From contig VHDL01000004.1 of NCBI GenBank assembly GCA_016871415.1, positions 62,001-126,000 of the forward strand: a stretch of DNA of 64,000 bases, written 5' to 3'. The stretch comes from Verrucomicrobiota bacterium. Lineage in GTDB: Bacteria; Verrucomicrobiota; Verrucomicrobiia; Opitutales; UBA953. Below the pieces are notes generated by a model, which saw nothing but the letters and a program-made list of their open reading frames with translations, ran no database searches and was not told where the DNA came from. The position numbers and the translations under genes are program-made. Position 1 is the stretch's first letter, and each line of letters opens with the position of its first letter. Below, one piece after another: positions 10,994 through 21,365 of this stretch.

Positions 10994-11841
10994 GACGCGC
11001 GGAGTTCGTCCCTGAGGGTGGTGAGGCGACGCCGCTTCTGTCCGAGACGCGGGATGCAGGCGATCAGTCCGCGGGTGTACGGATCCCGGGGGGAGTGCAT
11101 CACTTGGGCCGTGGGGCCCTGCTCGACTACCCTGCCGTTGCGCATCACCTGCACGTGGTCGGCGAAGCTGGAGACAATCCCGAAATTGTGGGTGATGAGT
11201 AGAATGGCCATGCGCTTCTCCGCCCGGAGACGCGCGAGCAGGTCCATGATCTCCTTCTGAATCGTGACGTCGAGGGCGGTGGTGGGCTCGTCCGCCACGA
11301 GGATGTCGGGGCCGCAGGCGAGCGCCATGGCGATCATGGCCCGCTGCTGCATGCCTCCGGAAAGCTCGTGAGGGTAGCTGCGGGCGACCCGTGCGGGGTC
11401 GTCGATGCGCACTTCCGAGAGGGCCGTGAGTACGGCGGCGTCGACGTCGCGCACCTCGGGCCGGTGCAGCCGCACGGCCTCGGCGATCTGGAAGCCGATG
11501 TCATAGACGGGATTGAGCGAGGTGCCCGGTTCCTGGAACACGTAGGCGATGCGCCGCCCTCTGACTCTCGTGAGCGCGTCCTCCGTCAGTCCGATCAGCT
11601 CTCGGCCTTCGAGACGGGCGGAGCCGGTGACCTCGCAAGCGGGCGACGGGGGCAGGAGGCCCGTCAGGGCGAGGGAGGACACGGACTTCCCGGAGCCCGA
11701 TTCTCCGACCACGGCGAGCACCTCACCGGCCCTCAGGTCGAAGGACACGCCGGTGGCCGCGACGGTGGTGCGGGAGCCGGACTGGAAGGTCACGCCCAGG
11801 TCACGTACCTGCAGGAGCGGCTCTGAGGGCATTTCGGTCAT
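10990..11841 (-). CDS. peptide ABC transporter ATPase (first; OppD/YejF N-half-like)
   Basis: 283 residues. Walker A GESGSGKSVSSLALTG, signature LSGGMQQRAMIAMALA, Walker B ILVADEPTTALDVT, and H-loop LITHNFGIVSSFADHV are complete. The frame is open to 12108, but upstream codons are low-complexity sequence antisense to nothing known; homology begins at MPSEPLLQVRDLGV. I chose ATG 11841 (MTEMPSEP); ATG 11832 is equally possible, and neither has a clear ribosome site. It follows the binding-protein gene by 34 bp, the only real gap in this operon. The pair of ATPases forms the heterodimeric motor of the importer. Confidence 0.92.
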   Translation of the reverse strand: MTEMPSEPLLQVRDLGVTFQSGSRTTVAATGVSFDLRAGEVLAVVGESGSGKSVSSLALTGLLPPSPACEVTGSARLEGRELIGLTEDALTRVRGRRIAYVFQEPGTSLNPVYDIGFQIAEAVRLHRPEVRDVDAAVLTALSEVRIDDPARVARSYPHELSGGMQQRAMIAMALACGPDILVADEPTTALDVTIQKEIMDLLARLRAEKRMAILLITHNFGIVSSFADHVQVMRNGRVVEQGPTAQVMHSPRDPYTRGLIACIPRLGQKRRRLTTLRDELRAS

Positions 11842-11875
11842 CGTGGATGAGGGTGGGCTCAGGGGGAAGTCAGAA

Positions 11876-13759
11876 TCAGTCGCCGCGCCAGCGGTCGTGG
11901 ATCTCCGTGCGCGGGGGGCCGCGCCGCCCGCCGGCCTTGTAGTCGGCCAGGTCCTTGGTGCGGGCCGTCCCGTCGATCCACAGCAAGCCGAAGCTCGAAG
12001 GGTCCTCGGATGACTTGACGTCGAAGCCGGCGGGGAAGCGCACCCAGCTCCAGTGGGCGATGCGGTAGCCCGGCACCTTGAAGCCCGGGATGAAGTCGGC
12101 CTGATCATGCATGATGCGCTGCATGCGGCGCGAGAGGTCGACCATCTCCTGTTCCTCCGTCGCCGCGCGGAACCGGTCGATGAGCGAATCGAGCTCCGGG
12201 TGCGAGATGCCGGTGATGTTGTTGGTCTGACGCTTCGGGGCCTTCCTGCCGTCGGGCAGGGTGTCGAGCGCGTTGTCCGAGTGATGCGACTCCCACAGCT
12301 GGGGGATGCGGCTCGAGACGGACCAAGCCCAGAGGCACATGTCGTGGTTCTTCTCCATCACCTTGCGGTACATCGTGGTGTGCTCCAAGGTCTCCGGACG
12401 CAGCTCGACCCCACAATGCCTGGCCGATTCGACGAGGGTGGCCAGGTACTTGCGCCGGTCGGAGGTGTCGAAGGTGAGACGAAGCGAGAGGCGCCGCCCG
12501 GCCGCGTCCTGCAGGATGCCGTCCAGACCTTCCCGGTCGAACCCGGCCCTGGCGAAGGAGGCGCGGGCGAGTTCCGGACTGTAAGGGCGCGCGCGGATCG
12601 TGGGGTCGGTGAACTTTCCGAGCCCTTCGCAGAACTGGTTGAGCCGCTCGTAGTCGCCCCGGTAGAAACCGTCCAGCACGCGCTGCCAGTCGGTCGCGTG
12701 CTGGAGTCCGACGCGCACGTCGAGGTTGTCGAGCGGCGGACGCTGCGTGTTGAGGTACAGGCCGTAGGGCGGGCGCGGGATGTCGTTGAAGAACTGCGCC
12801 TTGGTCAGGTAGCCCCGGAGATAAGGTTCCTTGTCGTTGGTGCCGTACCAGTAGCGCGGCATGTTGATCGGCATGAAGTCGAGCTCGCCCGCCAGCAGCG
12901 TCTGGTAGGCGCCGTCGACGTCGCGGATGACGGTGTAGGTGACCTCGTCGGGGTTGTAGCGATGGCGGTAGAAGCGACGTCGGTCTCCCCACCAGTCCTT
13001 GACCCGTGACAGCGTCATGGAGCGTTCGCGTCGGAATCCCTCGGGTCTCACCTCGTAAGCGCCGGTGGTCGGGTGGAACCGGTCGTTGTAGCGACGTTCG
13101 TAGTCCGGGCCGAAATCCCTGAAGAAGCCGCGGGGCGTGGGGCGCAGTCCGCCCAGCCACTCCAGCTGGTAGGGCCGCTTCCTGGGCGCGTGCACGGCAA
13201 TCGTGTGGTCGTCGTACTTGGTGATTCCGGCGAATTCCCGTGAATAGTAGTCGGCGTACCACTCGGCGTTGGCCCAGGGCGAACGGTGGAAGTAGAAGGT
13301 GAACAGGTAGTCGTCCGCGGTGACCGGCTGGCCGTCGGTGAACCGGGCGTCGGGATCCAGACGGAAGTAGGCCGTCATGCCGTCCGCCGACAACGCCCAG
13401 CTAGTGGCCAGGGCGGGGATGGGCTCCTCGGTGTCAGGATGCGCGGAGAGCAGGGCGAAGTCGTTCTGGTCGTAGAGCTCGCCGCGGAAGCCGTTGTTGG
13501 CGTTGGGTCCGACGCGCCGGAGCGTCGGAGGCGTCGAGGTGGTGAACAGCCGCAAGGTCCCTCCGCGGACGGCGGCCGGATCCGCGAACTCCTTCTGCTC
13601 CGAGCCGTCCTTCCACCGCAGGTCGCCCGGGAGGTCGGACGGCCTGGCGAAGCGGAAGAACTCCGGCAGGGAGCGGTAGAAGGCCTCGGCGCGTCCGTCC
13701 TTCGGGACGTCGGCCGCGGCGCAGGCGCAGGCGAGCAGGATGGCGAGCAGGCGGGTCAT
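11876..13759 (-). CDS. extracellular peptide-binding protein, YejA-like (family 5)
   Basis: 627 residues, close to E. coli YejA (604). A signal peptide (MTRLLAILLACACAAA) is followed by a family-5 solute-binding fold: GGTLRLFTTSTPPTLRR, WALSADGMTAYFRLDPDARF, and the lobe with RVGLQHATDWQRVLDGFY. Cys residues near 11 and 13 leave a lipoprotein form possible. The YejABEF system imports oligopeptides, including microcin C-type compounds, in enterobacteria; here the ligand is unknown. The ATG at 13759 overlaps the yejE stop by 4 bp, fixing the start; the frame continues further upstream without similarity. Gene order (permeases before binding protein) differs from E. coli yejABEF. Confidence 0.9.
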   Translation of the reverse strand: MTRLLAILLACACAAADVPKDGRAEAFYRSLPEFFRFARPSDLPGDLRWKDGSEQKEFADPAAVRGGTLRLFTTSTPPTLRRVGPNANNGFRGELYDQNDFALLSAHPDTEEPIPALATSWALSADGMTAYFRLDPDARFTDGQPVTADDYLFTFYFHRSPWANAEWYADYYSREFAGITKYDDHTIAVHAPRKRPYQLEWLGGLRPTPRGFFRDFGPDYERRYNDRFHPTTGAYEVRPEGFRRERSMTLSRVKDWWGDRRRFYRHRYNPDEVTYTVIRDVDGAYQTLLAGELDFMPINMPRYWYGTNDKEPYLRGYLTKAQFFNDIPRPPYGLYLNTQRPPLDNLDVRVGLQHATDWQRVLDGFYRGDYERLNQFCEGLGKFTDPTIRARPYSPELARASFARAGFDREGLDGILQDAAGRRLSLRLTFDTSDRRKYLATLVESARHCGVELRPETLEHTTMYRKVMEKNHDMCLWAWSVSSRIPQLWESHHSDNALDTLPDGRKAPKRQTNNITGISHPELDSLIDRFRAATEEQEMVDLSRRMQRIMHDQADFIPGFKVPGYRIAHWSWVRFPAGFDVKSSEDPSSFGLLWIDGTARTKDLADYKAGGRRGPPRTEIHDRWRGD

Positions 13760-15042
13760 CGGTTGCGCTTGAGGTCGAACGCGTCCTGGAGTCCTTCGCC
13801 CACCGCGTTGATGAGCAGCATGAGTCCCACCAGGCAGGTCACGCTCGGGGCCAGGATCCACCAGGCCCCCAGGTTCTCGTTCGCCTGATGGAGGAGCTCG
13901 CCCCAGGTGGGCTCGGTGGGAGGGAGCCCGAACCCGAGGTAATCCAGGGAGGAGAGCGAGACGATGAGGCCGTGGAGGCTGAAGGGCAGGGTGGTCAGGA
14001 TCACGGTGGCGCAGTTCGGAAGCACGTGCTTCCAGATGATGCGGAGATGTCCTGCGCCGAGGGCGCGCGAGGCGGTCACGTAGTCCTTGGCCGCCGCCTG
14101 GTAGGCCGAGGCGCGCAGCTGCTGGGCGAGGCCGATCCAGGAGAACGCCACCAGCAGGAGCGTGAGCAGGGCCAGCGACGGCTCCAGCAGGCTGGCGAGG
14201 AGGATGATGGCGTAGAGGAACGGAACGTTGGACCAGACCTCCATCAGACGCTGCAGGACCATGTCGAAGCGTCCGCCGAAATAGCCCATCGCGCCGCCCA
14301 GGACGAGTCCGACGAGGTAGACGCCGGGGAGGTAGATGAGGGCGGAGATCAGCAGCAGCCGGAATCCGCCGAAGAGGCGGGCGAGGACGTCGTGACCGGA
14401 TTCATCGGTGCCAAGCCAGTGTCCGTCCAGTCCGGGCGGACAGGGCGACGGCACCTGGGTCCTGACGTCGCCTCCGGGCGTCCAATCCTTTTCATTTCCG
14501 GATTTGGAAGAAATGAAACGCCCCTCGGCGAACTTGGCCCGCGCGACGGTCGCTCCGCCCTCCGTCAGTCTGGCTTCGCCGTGTAGCCGTCCGTCTACGA
14601 CGTACCACGAGCGTGCGCGGGAACCGTCGGATGCCAGCGTGAAGATGCGTCCTTCGGTGATCGGCCCCCTGGGATCCGACCAGCGCCCGTCTTCGGACAG
14701 GAAGGCGCGTGGCTGCACTTCGCACACTTGTTCGGGCGAGAAGGGCACCAGTGGCATCAGCGCCCAGCCTCGCCCCTCGCGGCTCAGCTTCTCCGAGAGC
14801 AGCCGGTAGTCAGGCTCCCGCTTGCCCTCCATTCCGAATTCATCCGAGGCGATGAAGCCGGCGACCGCGGGGAATCTGAGTCCGCGTTCGGTGCTGACCA
14901 CGAGGGCGCGGTTGCCGACGAGCAGCGGGCCCAGCGCCGCCATGACGCAGAGCGCGCTCAGCGCGAGCAAGGACCACCATGCGCCCCGGGAGGCGCGGAA
15001 GCGCTCGAGTCGGCGACGGGTGAGCGGGTCGATCAGGCTCAT
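13756..15042 (-). CDS. peptide ABC transporter permease, YejE-like with enlarged periplasmic insert
   Basis: 428 residues against about 341 in E. coli YejE. TM1 (about 24-44) is followed by a periplasmic segment of roughly 170 residues before HWLGTDESGHDVLARLFGG, the conserved entry into the permease core. The core has five more TM segments and the EAA loop around ASRALGAGHLRIIWKHVLPN. YejE proteins normally have a shorter insert here; the extra part includes a segment RSWYVVDGRLHGEARLTEGG that resembles YwqK/MORN-like repeats. The start overlaps the yejB stop by 4 bp. It forms the translocation pore with the 15039-16292 product. Confidence 0.92.
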   Translation of the reverse strand: MSLIDPLTRRRLERFRASRGAWWSLLALSALCVMAALGPLLVGNRALVVSTERGLRFPAVAGFIASDEFGMEGKREPDYRLLSEKLSREGRGWALMPLVPFSPEQVCEVQPRAFLSEDGRWSDPRGPITEGRIFTLASDGSRARSWYVVDGRLHGEARLTEGGATVARAKFAEGRFISSKSGNEKDWTPGGDVRTQVPSPCPPGLDGHWLGTDESGHDVLARLFGGFRLLLISALIYLPGVYLVGLVLGGAMGYFGGRFDMVLQRLMEVWSNVPFLYAIILLASLLEPSLALLTLLLVAFSWIGLAQQLRASAYQAAAKDYVTASRALGAGHLRIIWKHVLPNCATVILTTLPFSLHGLIVSLSSLDYLGFGLPPTEPTWGELLHQANENLGAWWILAPSVTCLVGLMLLINAVGEGLQDAFDLKRNR

Positions 15043-16292
15043 CGTTCGCGGTCGAACCGGATGCGGGGGTCGGCGGCCGCCACGCAGAGGTCGGAGACGA
15101 TGTTGCCGATGAGCATCGCCAAGCTGGACAGGGTGAGCAGGCCGAGGAAGACCGGAAAGTCGCGGTGCACCATCGCGTCATAGCCGAGCAGGCCGATGCC
15201 CGGTATGCCGAAGGTGACCTCGATGATGAAGGATCCGGTCAGGAAGAAGCCGAGGTTGCCGCCCACGGTGGCCGCGAGGGGGATGAGGGAGTTCCGCAGG
15301 GCGTGGACGCCGACCACCCGGCTCCAGCCCAGCCCTTTGGCGCGGGCGGTGCGCACGTAATCCGCGGCGAGGTTGTCGAGCAGGCTGTTGCGGGTGAAGA
15401 GCGTGAGCGCCGTGAAGGAACCGATGGTCATGCAGGCCAAGGGCAGGGCGGTGTGGTGGAGGCGCCCGGCCCAGTCGAGCCGCTCCCAGTCGAACCCTTT
15501 GCTCGGGAACCATCCCATGCCATAGGCCAGGGTGTTGCGCAACACCACGGCCAGCGCGACGACGGGGATGGCGTAGAGGATGAAAAGGGCGAAGGTCGAG
15601 AGGCGGTCGAAGGCGCCGTCCTTGCGCAGGGCCTTGGCCACCCCCAGGGGCAGCGACACGCCGTAGGCCAGCACGATGGAGAGGAGGCCGAACCACGCGG
15701 AGAGCGGGATGCGTGAGACGACTTCCTCCCACACCGGGCGGTCGCTCACGGCGGAATCGCCCAGCTCCAACTGGAGCACGCCTTGGAAGGCGGGACGGTG
15801 CACGAGCACGCGCCGATCCTTGGACGGGTCGTCAGGCAACGGCGCGTCCTCCGCCACCCAGCCGGACGCCGTGCCGCCTTCCGTCGTCGAGACCTTGAGC
15901 AAGGTCCCCTCGGCCCTGACCTCGAGCTTGCGCACGCCCCCGGGCGAGGCGCGGTCGCGCACTTCCACGGTGGCGGATGACGACTTTGCCTCCAGTCGCG
16001 TCACGATCCAGTCGGACGGGCCCGGCCATGCGCCCAGCCAGACGGCGTAGGCTTCGATGAGAGGACGGTCGAAGCCGTAGCGGCGGCGGAGATTGTCGAG
16101 TTCCTCGGGTGAAGCGGGACCGTTCGGCCTTGCGCCGGTCGCGCTGCGCTTCCGGTCCGCCTGCTGGCGTTCCGCCATGGCCCGTTCGATGGGGCCGCCG
16201 GGAACGAGCCGCGTGAAGCAGAAGGTCACGAAGGTGATGCCCACGAAGGTCAGTGGGACCAGCAGCAGACGTCGCAGGACGTAGTCGCGCAT
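15039..16292 (-). CDS. peptide ABC transporter permease, YejB-like with periplasmic insert
   Basis: 417 residues against 364 in E. coli YejB. The N terminus (MRDYVLRRLLLVPLTFVGIT, then LVPGGPIERAM) and the family motif LRRRYGFDRPL are typical. A polar insert of about 90 residues (roughly 95-180) separates these from LELGDSAVSDRPVWEEVVSR and the five-helix core. The EAA loop reads RTARAKGLGWSRVVGVHALRN. It is the first gene of the minus-strand operon and lies 89 bp from the divergent aas gene. Matching insertions in both permeases suggest they pair in the periplasm. Confidence 0.92.
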   Translation of the reverse strand: MRDYVLRRLLLVPLTFVGITFVTFCFTRLVPGGPIERAMAERQQADRKRSATGARPNGPASPEELDNLRRRYGFDRPLIEAYAVWLGAWPGPSDWIVTRLEAKSSSATVEVRDRASPGGVRKLEVRAEGTLLKVSTTEGGTASGWVAEDAPLPDDPSKDRRVLVHRPAFQGVLQLELGDSAVSDRPVWEEVVSRIPLSAWFGLLSIVLAYGVSLPLGVAKALRKDGAFDRLSTFALFILYAIPVVALAVVLRNTLAYGMGWFPSKGFDWERLDWAGRLHHTALPLACMTIGSFTALTLFTRNSLLDNLAADYVRTARAKGLGWSRVVGVHALRNSLIPLAATVGGNLGFFLTGSFIIEVTFGIPGIGLLGYDAMVHRDFPVFLGLLTLSSLAMLIGNIVSDLCVAAADPRIRFDRER

Positions 16293-16313
16293 GGGGCGGG
16301 CACAAGGGCATCC

Positions 16314-16362
16314 GCCGCGACGGGGTTTTCAATCCTTAAGGACTCGCTTGCCCCGTCGCGGC
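16314..16362. promoter_or_regulatory. nested inverted repeat in the yejB/aas divergent promoter gap
   Basis: The 89-bp gap between the divergent genes contains two 12-bp perfect inverted arms, GCCGCGACGGGG (16314-16325) and its complement (16351-16362). A 10-bp perfect palindrome TCCTTAAGGA (16333-16342) sits almost exactly at their centre. This could be a dimeric regulator site or an RNA hairpin in either leader. No -10/-35 pair is convincing. The function is inferred from position and symmetry only. Confidence 0.5.
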
Positions 16363-16381
16363 CCGGGGGCATCTTGGATCC

Positions 16382-18712
16382 GTGAACGCCCTCGACCTGC
16401 TCGGACGTTGCCTGGCCGCGCTTGCCCTCTCGGCCGCCGGGCTCGTCCTGCTGACGTTGATGGCTTTCCTGGTGCTCCTCCTTGTCCGCCTGCCGGGCCG
16501 ACATCCGACCATGGGCCCCGGCTACTGCGCCGTCCGCACACTCTGCTGGATGTTCACGAAGGCCCTCTATCGTCTCAAAGTCGCGGGGCTTGAGAACGTG
16601 CCGGCGCAGGGCGGGGCGCTCGTGGTCTGCAACCACGTCTCCTACGTCGACGTCGTCATCATCGGCGTGGCCCTCGACCGTCCGGTGAGATTCCTTTCCT
16701 GGGAGGGGTTTGAGCGCGTGCCGGTGATGCGCCGCATCATGAGGATGATGGGCACAATTCCGGTGGCGGGCGACAAGGCCAAGGAGGCCGTGCAGCGGGC
16801 CGCGGACGCTCTCAGGGCGGGCGAACTGGTCTGCATTTTTCCCGAGGGGCACGTGACGCGCAACGGCGGCGTCCAGGAACTCCGCCGGGGGTTCGAGCTG
16901 ATCGCCCGTCGCGCGGGCGTGCCCATCCTGCCGATGGCCGTCGACGGGCTGTGGGGCTCGGTCTTCAGCTTCAGCGGCGGCAAGTTCTTCTGGAAGCGAC
17001 CCAAGCATTTCCCGCGGCCGGTCTCGTTGGTGGTCGGGCGCCCCTACCCGGTCGAGGAGCACCTCCGGACGCGCCTCCGTCTGCTCGAACTTTCATCCGA
17101 GGCCTTCGCGCTGCGACCCTCCTTGGACGGAAGCCTGGCCCGCGAGGTCGTACGCGGCCTGGCCGCTCGCGCGGGACGCGTCGTGGTCGTCGATCGCACG
17201 GCGCAACGCAGGGAGCTTTCCGGGGCGCTGCTGCTGGCGCTGGCCTCCGAGACCGCGCGCCACCTCAGATTCGCGACGGCCTCGGACCGTGTCGCCGTCG
17301 TGCTGCCGCCCGGAATCGGCGCCGCCGTGGCCAACCTTGGCTGCCTGATGGCGGGCAAGGTCCCGGTGAACCTCAACTTCACGCTGGGCAGGGAGCAGGC
17401 CGCGTCCTGCCTCCGTCGGGCCGGCGCCGAACTGCTGGTCACGGCGGAGGCCTTCCGCGCCAAGGTCGCTGAGAAGTCGCCTGACTTCCCCTGGGGAGAC
17501 CGGGTCTGCGACGTGGGTGAGCTGCTGAAGTCGGTCCCGCGTTGGCGACTGGCGCTCAAGGTCGCGGTGATTCGTCTGGCTCCGGCGGCGTGGGTTCCCG
17601 CGCTGCTGGGCGTATCCTCGCGCGGCGGAGACGACGAGGCGGCGCTGCTGTTCACCAGCGGCAGCTCGGGAGAGCCCAAGGGCGTGGCCCTTTCCCACCG
17701 CAACCTCCTGGCCAACATGCGTCAGATCGAGGACGCCGACATCCTTCCCGAGGACGCCGTGCTGCTGAGCAGCCTGCCCGTCTTCCACAGCTTCGGTTTC
17801 ACCGTGGGCGTCTGGTACGCGCTGTCCTGTCCCGTCCGGCTCGTGACGCTTCCCTCGCCCCTCGATTCCGCCGCGGCCGTGCGCGCGATCAGGGAGGAGA
17901 AAGTCACCGTCGTCGTGGGCACCCCCACCTTCCTGAGGCCTTACCTCCGTCGTGGCACCAAGGAGGATTTCGCCAGCCTCGAATGGGCCGTGGTCGGCGC
18001 GGAGAAGTGTCCCCAGGACCTGGTCGACGCCTTCCGCGACCAGCTCGATGTGCGCATGCTGGAGGGGTATGGCATCACGGAGACGAGCCCGGTGCTCTCG
18101 GTCAACGTGCCCGACCGTCCCGACCCCGGCGCCCCCAGCGGTCTCTGGACCGGCTGCGTCACGGGGTCGGTCGGACGGCCGGTGATCGGCGTGGCCGTGC
18201 GCATCGTCTCTCCCGAGGACGGCTCCGAAGTCGAACCCGGCGGCACGGGGCTGCTCGAAGTGCGTGCACCGAACGTGTTCGGCGGCTACCTGGGCGATCC
18301 TCGGCGGACCGCCGAGGCCTTCAGCGACGGATGGTATCGCACCGGTGACCTGGCCCGCATGGATGAGCACGGGTTCCTTTTCCTGGCCGGCCGCCTTTCG
18401 AGGTTCTCCAAGATCGGCGGCGAGATGGTCCCGCATGGCACGGTCGAGGATGCTCTCCGACGTGTGCTTAAACCAGACGAGTCGGCCGGCCCCGCGTTCG
18501 CCGTCTCCGCCTCTTCCGATCCCGTCAAGGGCGAGCAGCTCGTCGTGCTCCATGCGTGCGAGCTGGACGTCGATGCGGTCCGGGAGGCGCTCGGCCGGGA
18601 GGGCCTGGCCAACCTCTGGATTCCCAAGGTGTTCAAGAAAGTGCCCGCGGTGCCCGTATTGGGCACGGGCAAGCTGGATTTGAGCAGGCTCCGGGCCTTG
18701 GCGCAGGGCTGA
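16382..18712 (+). CDS. aas: bifunctional lysophospholipid acyltransferase / acyl-ACP synthetase, Aas-like
   Basis: 776 residues starting at GTG 16382. One N-terminal TM segment (about 8-35) is followed by a PlsC-type acyltransferase domain with the catalytic NHVSYVD (His85, Asp90) and [10 protein letters not shown] (about 153). An AMP-binding ligase domain follows, with [18 protein letters not shown] at about 423, GYGITETSP, and [20 protein letters not shown]. The same order occurs in E. coli Aas (719 residues), which re-acylates lyso-phosphatidylethanolamine using acyl-ACP it makes from free fatty acids. Membrane-remodelling is the likely role. Related fused proteins without proven specificity exist, so the exact acceptor is not certain. 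It is divergent from the yej operon and 41 bp before glgP. Confidence 0.85.
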   Translation: MNALDLLGRCLAALALSAAGLVLLTLMAFLVLLLVRLPGRHPTMGPGYCAVRTLCWMFTKALYRLKVAGLENVPAQGGALVVCNHVSYVDVVIIGVALDRPVRFLSWEGFERVPVMRRIMRMMGTIPVAGDKAKEAVQRAADALRAGELVCIFPEGHVTRNGGVQELRRGFELIARRAGVPILPMAVDGLWGSVFSFSGGKFFWKRPKHFPRPVSLVVGRPYPVEEHLRTRLRLLELSSEAFALRPSLDGSLAREVVRGLAARAGRVVVVDRTAQRRELSGALLLALASETARHLRFATASDRVAVVLPPGIGAAVANLGCLMAGKVPVNLNFTLGREQAASCLRRAGAELLVTAEAFRAKVAEKSPDFPWGDRVCDVGELLKSVPRWRLALKVAVIRLAPAAWVPALLGVSSRGGDDEAALLFTSGSSGEPKGVALSHRNLLANMRQIEDADILPEDAVLLSSLPVFHSFGFTVGVWYALSCPVRLVTLPSPLDSAAAVRAIREEKVTVVVGTPTFLRPYLRRGTKEDFASLEWAVVGAEKCPQDLVDAFRDQLDVRMLEGYGITETSPVLSVNVPDRPDPGAPSGLWTGCVTGSVGRPVIGVAVRIVSPEDGSEVEPGGTGLLEVRAPNVFGGYLGDPRRTAEAFSDGWYRTGDLARMDEHGFLFLAGRLSRFSKIGGEMVPHGTVEDALRRVLKPDESAGPAFAVSASSDPVKGEQLVVLHACELDVDAVREALGREGLANLWIPKVFKKVPAVPVLGTGKLDLSRLRALAQG

Positions 18713-18753
18713 AGCGTTTTGGCTCGCTTGCGGCTTGTTCTGGGGTGTTTTCC

Positions 18754-21321
18754 ATGACGACCATGCCCAAGAACAAGAAGGCCGCTAGGAAGTCCTCCTC
18801 ATCGTCTCGCAAGGCAGTCAAGAACCCTGCCGCCAAGGCGCGCAAGGCTAAGTCCGTCGACAGGCCCGCCAAGCCGGCCGGCACGGCGGAGGTCCGGGCG
18901 TTCAAGGAGGCGGTCCTGCGTCATCTCAAGAGCACCTTCGTGCGGGATCCGGGCACGGCCACCCGCAGCGACTGGTGGATGGCGACCTGCATGGCGGTCC
19001 GGGACCGCATCCTCGAGGATTACATCGACACGCAGGCCCGACACGCGTCGCGCAATGTCCGTCGCGTCTACTATCTTTCGCTCGAATACCTGATGGGACG
19101 CGTGCTCACCAATAATCTGGTGAACACCGGGCTGAGGGACGTCGCCGCACGGGCCTTGGCCGCGCTGGGACAGGATCTGGAGCAGGTGACCGATGAGGAG
19201 GCTGACATGGGCCTCGGCAACGGAGGCCTTGGCCGTCTGGCCGCATGCTTCCTGGATTCGATGGCGTCGCTGGACCTGCCCGCGATCGGCTACGGCATCC
19301 ATTATGAGTTCGGCCTGTTCCGTCAGACCTTCGACCACGGACGTCAGGTCGAGGTGGCGGACAACTGGCTCGCCACCAACAATCCTTGGCTGATACGACG
19401 CCCGAACTTCCGCGTGACCGTTCCGCTCTACGGAAAGGTCGGGCACGGCGTCGACGACCGCGGCAATCATCGCGCGACGCTCGTGGGAACGCGCGACCTT
19501 GTGGGCGTGCCCTGGGACATCCCTGTGGCGGGCTTCGGCGCAGGAACGGTCAACTTCCTGCGCCTCTGGGAGTCCAAGGCGGCGACGGAATTCGATTTCC
19601 GCGCCTTCGACCGGGGCGGCTATGTCGAGGCCGTCCGCGACCGCACCTCCAGCGAGACCGTCTCCAAGGTGCTTTATCCCAATGACAGCACGGAGAGCGG
19701 CAAGGAGCTGCGGCTGGTCCAGCAGATCTTCTTCGTATCCTGCTCGTTACAGGACGTCCTACGTCGTCATCGGCGTACCAACTCCGACTTCTCCTCACTA
19801 CCCGACAAGGCCGCGGTGCAGCTCAACGACACCCACCCCGCGGTGGCGGTCGCCGAACTCATGCGGTTGCTGGTCGACGTCGAACGTCTGGGCTGGGACG
19901 AGGCCTGGGGCATCTGCCGCCGGGTCTTCAGCTACACCAATCACACCTTGCTTCCCGAGGCGCTGGAGACCTGGAGCGTGCCGCTGTTCGAGAAGGTCCT
20001 CCCCCGGCACCTCGAGATCATCTACGAAGTCAATCGGCGTCACCTCGAGGACGTCGCCGCCCGCTGGCCCGGTGACAAGCAGGCTCTGTCCGAGCTTTCC
20101 GTCATCAAGGAGGGGCACCCCAAGCGCGTCCGCATGGCCCATCTCGCCGTCGTGGGTTCGCACAAGGTCAACGGCGTGGCCGAGCTCCATACCCGGCTGC
20201 TGAGGGCCACGCTCTTCCCCGGCTTCGACGCTCTCTGGCCTGACAAGTTTGTGAACGTCACCAACGGGGTCACGCCGCGCCGTTGGATGCGAGGCTGCAA
20301 CCCCGGGCTTTCCGCGCTTTGCGACGAGGCCGTGGGGCCGGGCTGGGAGGCCGACCTCGGTCGTCTGGCGAAGCTCGATGCGCTCGCCGACAGGCCCTCC
20401 TTCCAGGACCGGTTCATGGCGGTCAAGCACGCCAACAAAGTGCGTCTGATCGAGACCATCCGCAACCTGACCGGGGTCGAGGTCTCTCCGGAGGCCATGT
20501 TCGACGTCCAGATCAAGCGATTGCACGAATACAAGCGGCAGCACCTCAACCTGCTCCACATCCTGCATCTGTACCGGAGGATCCTGAACAATCCCTCGGG
20601 GTCATTCACGCCCCGCGTCTGCGTCTTCGGCGCCAAGGCCGCTCCGGGTTACGCCTTGGCCAAGGAGATCATCCATGCCATCAACCGCGTGGGCGACGTC
20701 ATCAATTCCGATTCCCGGGTCCGCGGGCTGCTCAAGGTCGTCTTCCTGCCAGACTACCGCGTCTCCCTTGCGGAGCGCATCATTCCCGCCGCGGACCTTT
20801 CGGAGCAGATCTCCACCGCCGGCAAGGAGGCCTCCGGCACGGGCAACATGAAGCTGGCGCTGAACGGCGCGGTCACAATCGGGACGCTGGACGGCGCCAA
20901 CGTGGAGATCCGTGAGGAGGTGGGCGACGACAACATCTTCATCTTCGGCCTCGAGGTCGAGGACGTGTCCGATCTATGGTCACGCGGCTATGATCCGGGA
21001 GCGGTGCTCAAGGGAGATCCTGAGCTGGCCTCGCTGCTCGAGTGGCTGGAGTCCGACACCTTCACGCCCGGCAGGCCGGAACTGCTCTCCCCGGTCGTGG
21101 ATTCCCTGACCGAAGGGGGTGATCCCTTCCTGGTGCTCGCCGACTTCCGCAGCTACGTCGAGGCCCAGGGCAGGGCGGAATGCGCCTTTATGGACCGCCG
21201 CCGTTGGGCCGCCATGGCCATACGCAACGTGGCCCGCTGCGCCAAGTTCTCCTCTGACCGCTCGATCCGTGACTACGCATCGAAGATCTGGAAGGTCAGG
21301 CCGGAACCGCCTAGGGGCTGA
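18754..21321 (+). CDS. glgP: glycogen/starch/alpha-glucan phosphorylase
   Basis: 855 residues. Family hallmarks are [60 protein letters not shown], and the pyridoxal-phosphate motif [15 protein letters not shown] (Lys700). It releases glucose-1-phosphate from glycogen. The ATG at 18754 is the first plausible start; the frame continues upstream inside aas. Before the domain (about residue 45 onward) lies a Lys/Ser/Ala-rich, probably disordered extension (for example [16 protein letters not shown]) not usual in the family. GlgA is on the opposite strand across the yej operon; branching and debranching enzymes are not in the window. Confidence 0.95.
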   Translation: MTTMPKNKKAARKSSSSSRKAVKNPAAKARKAKSVDRPAKPAGTAEVRAFKEAVLRHLKSTFVRDPGTATRSDWWMATCMAVRDRILEDYIDTQARHASRNVRRVYYLSLEYLMGRVLTNNLVNTGLRDVAARALAALGQDLEQVTDEEADMGLGNGGLGRLAACFLDSMASLDLPAIGYGIHYEFGLFRQTFDHGRQVEVADNWLATNNPWLIRRPNFRVTVPLYGKVGHGVDDRGNHRATLVGTRDLVGVPWDIPVAGFGAGTVNFLRLWESKAATEFDFRAFDRGGYVEAVRDRTSSETVSKVLYPNDSTESGKELRLVQQIFFVSCSLQDVLRRHRRTNSDFSSLPDKAAVQLNDTHPAVAVAELMRLLVDVERLGWDEAWGICRRVFSYTNHTLLPEALETWSVPLFEKVLPRHLEIIYEVNRRHLEDVAARWPGDKQALSELSVIKEGHPKRVRMAHLAVVGSHKVNGVAELHTRLLRATLFPGFDALWPDKFVNVTNGVTPRRWMRGCNPGLSALCDEAVGPGWEADLGRLAKLDALADRPSFQDRFMAVKHANKVRLIETIRNLTGVEVSPEAMFDVQIKRLHEYKRQHLNLLHILHLYRRILNNPSGSFTPRVCVFGAKAAPGYALAKEIIHAINRVGDVINSDSRVRGLLKVVFLPDYRVSLAERIIPAADLSEQISTAGKEASGTGNMKLALNGAVTIGTLDGANVEIREEVGDDNIFIFGLEVEDVSDLWSRGYDPGAVLKGDPELASLLEWLESDTFTPGRPELLSPVVDSLTEGGDPFLVLADFRSYVEAQGRAECAFMDRRRWAAMAIRNVARCAKFSSDRSIRDYASKIWKVRPEPPRG

Positions 21322-21365
21322 AGCGCGGTGTTGAGCCCGGGGGTTTCTTCCCCCAACCTGAGGGC

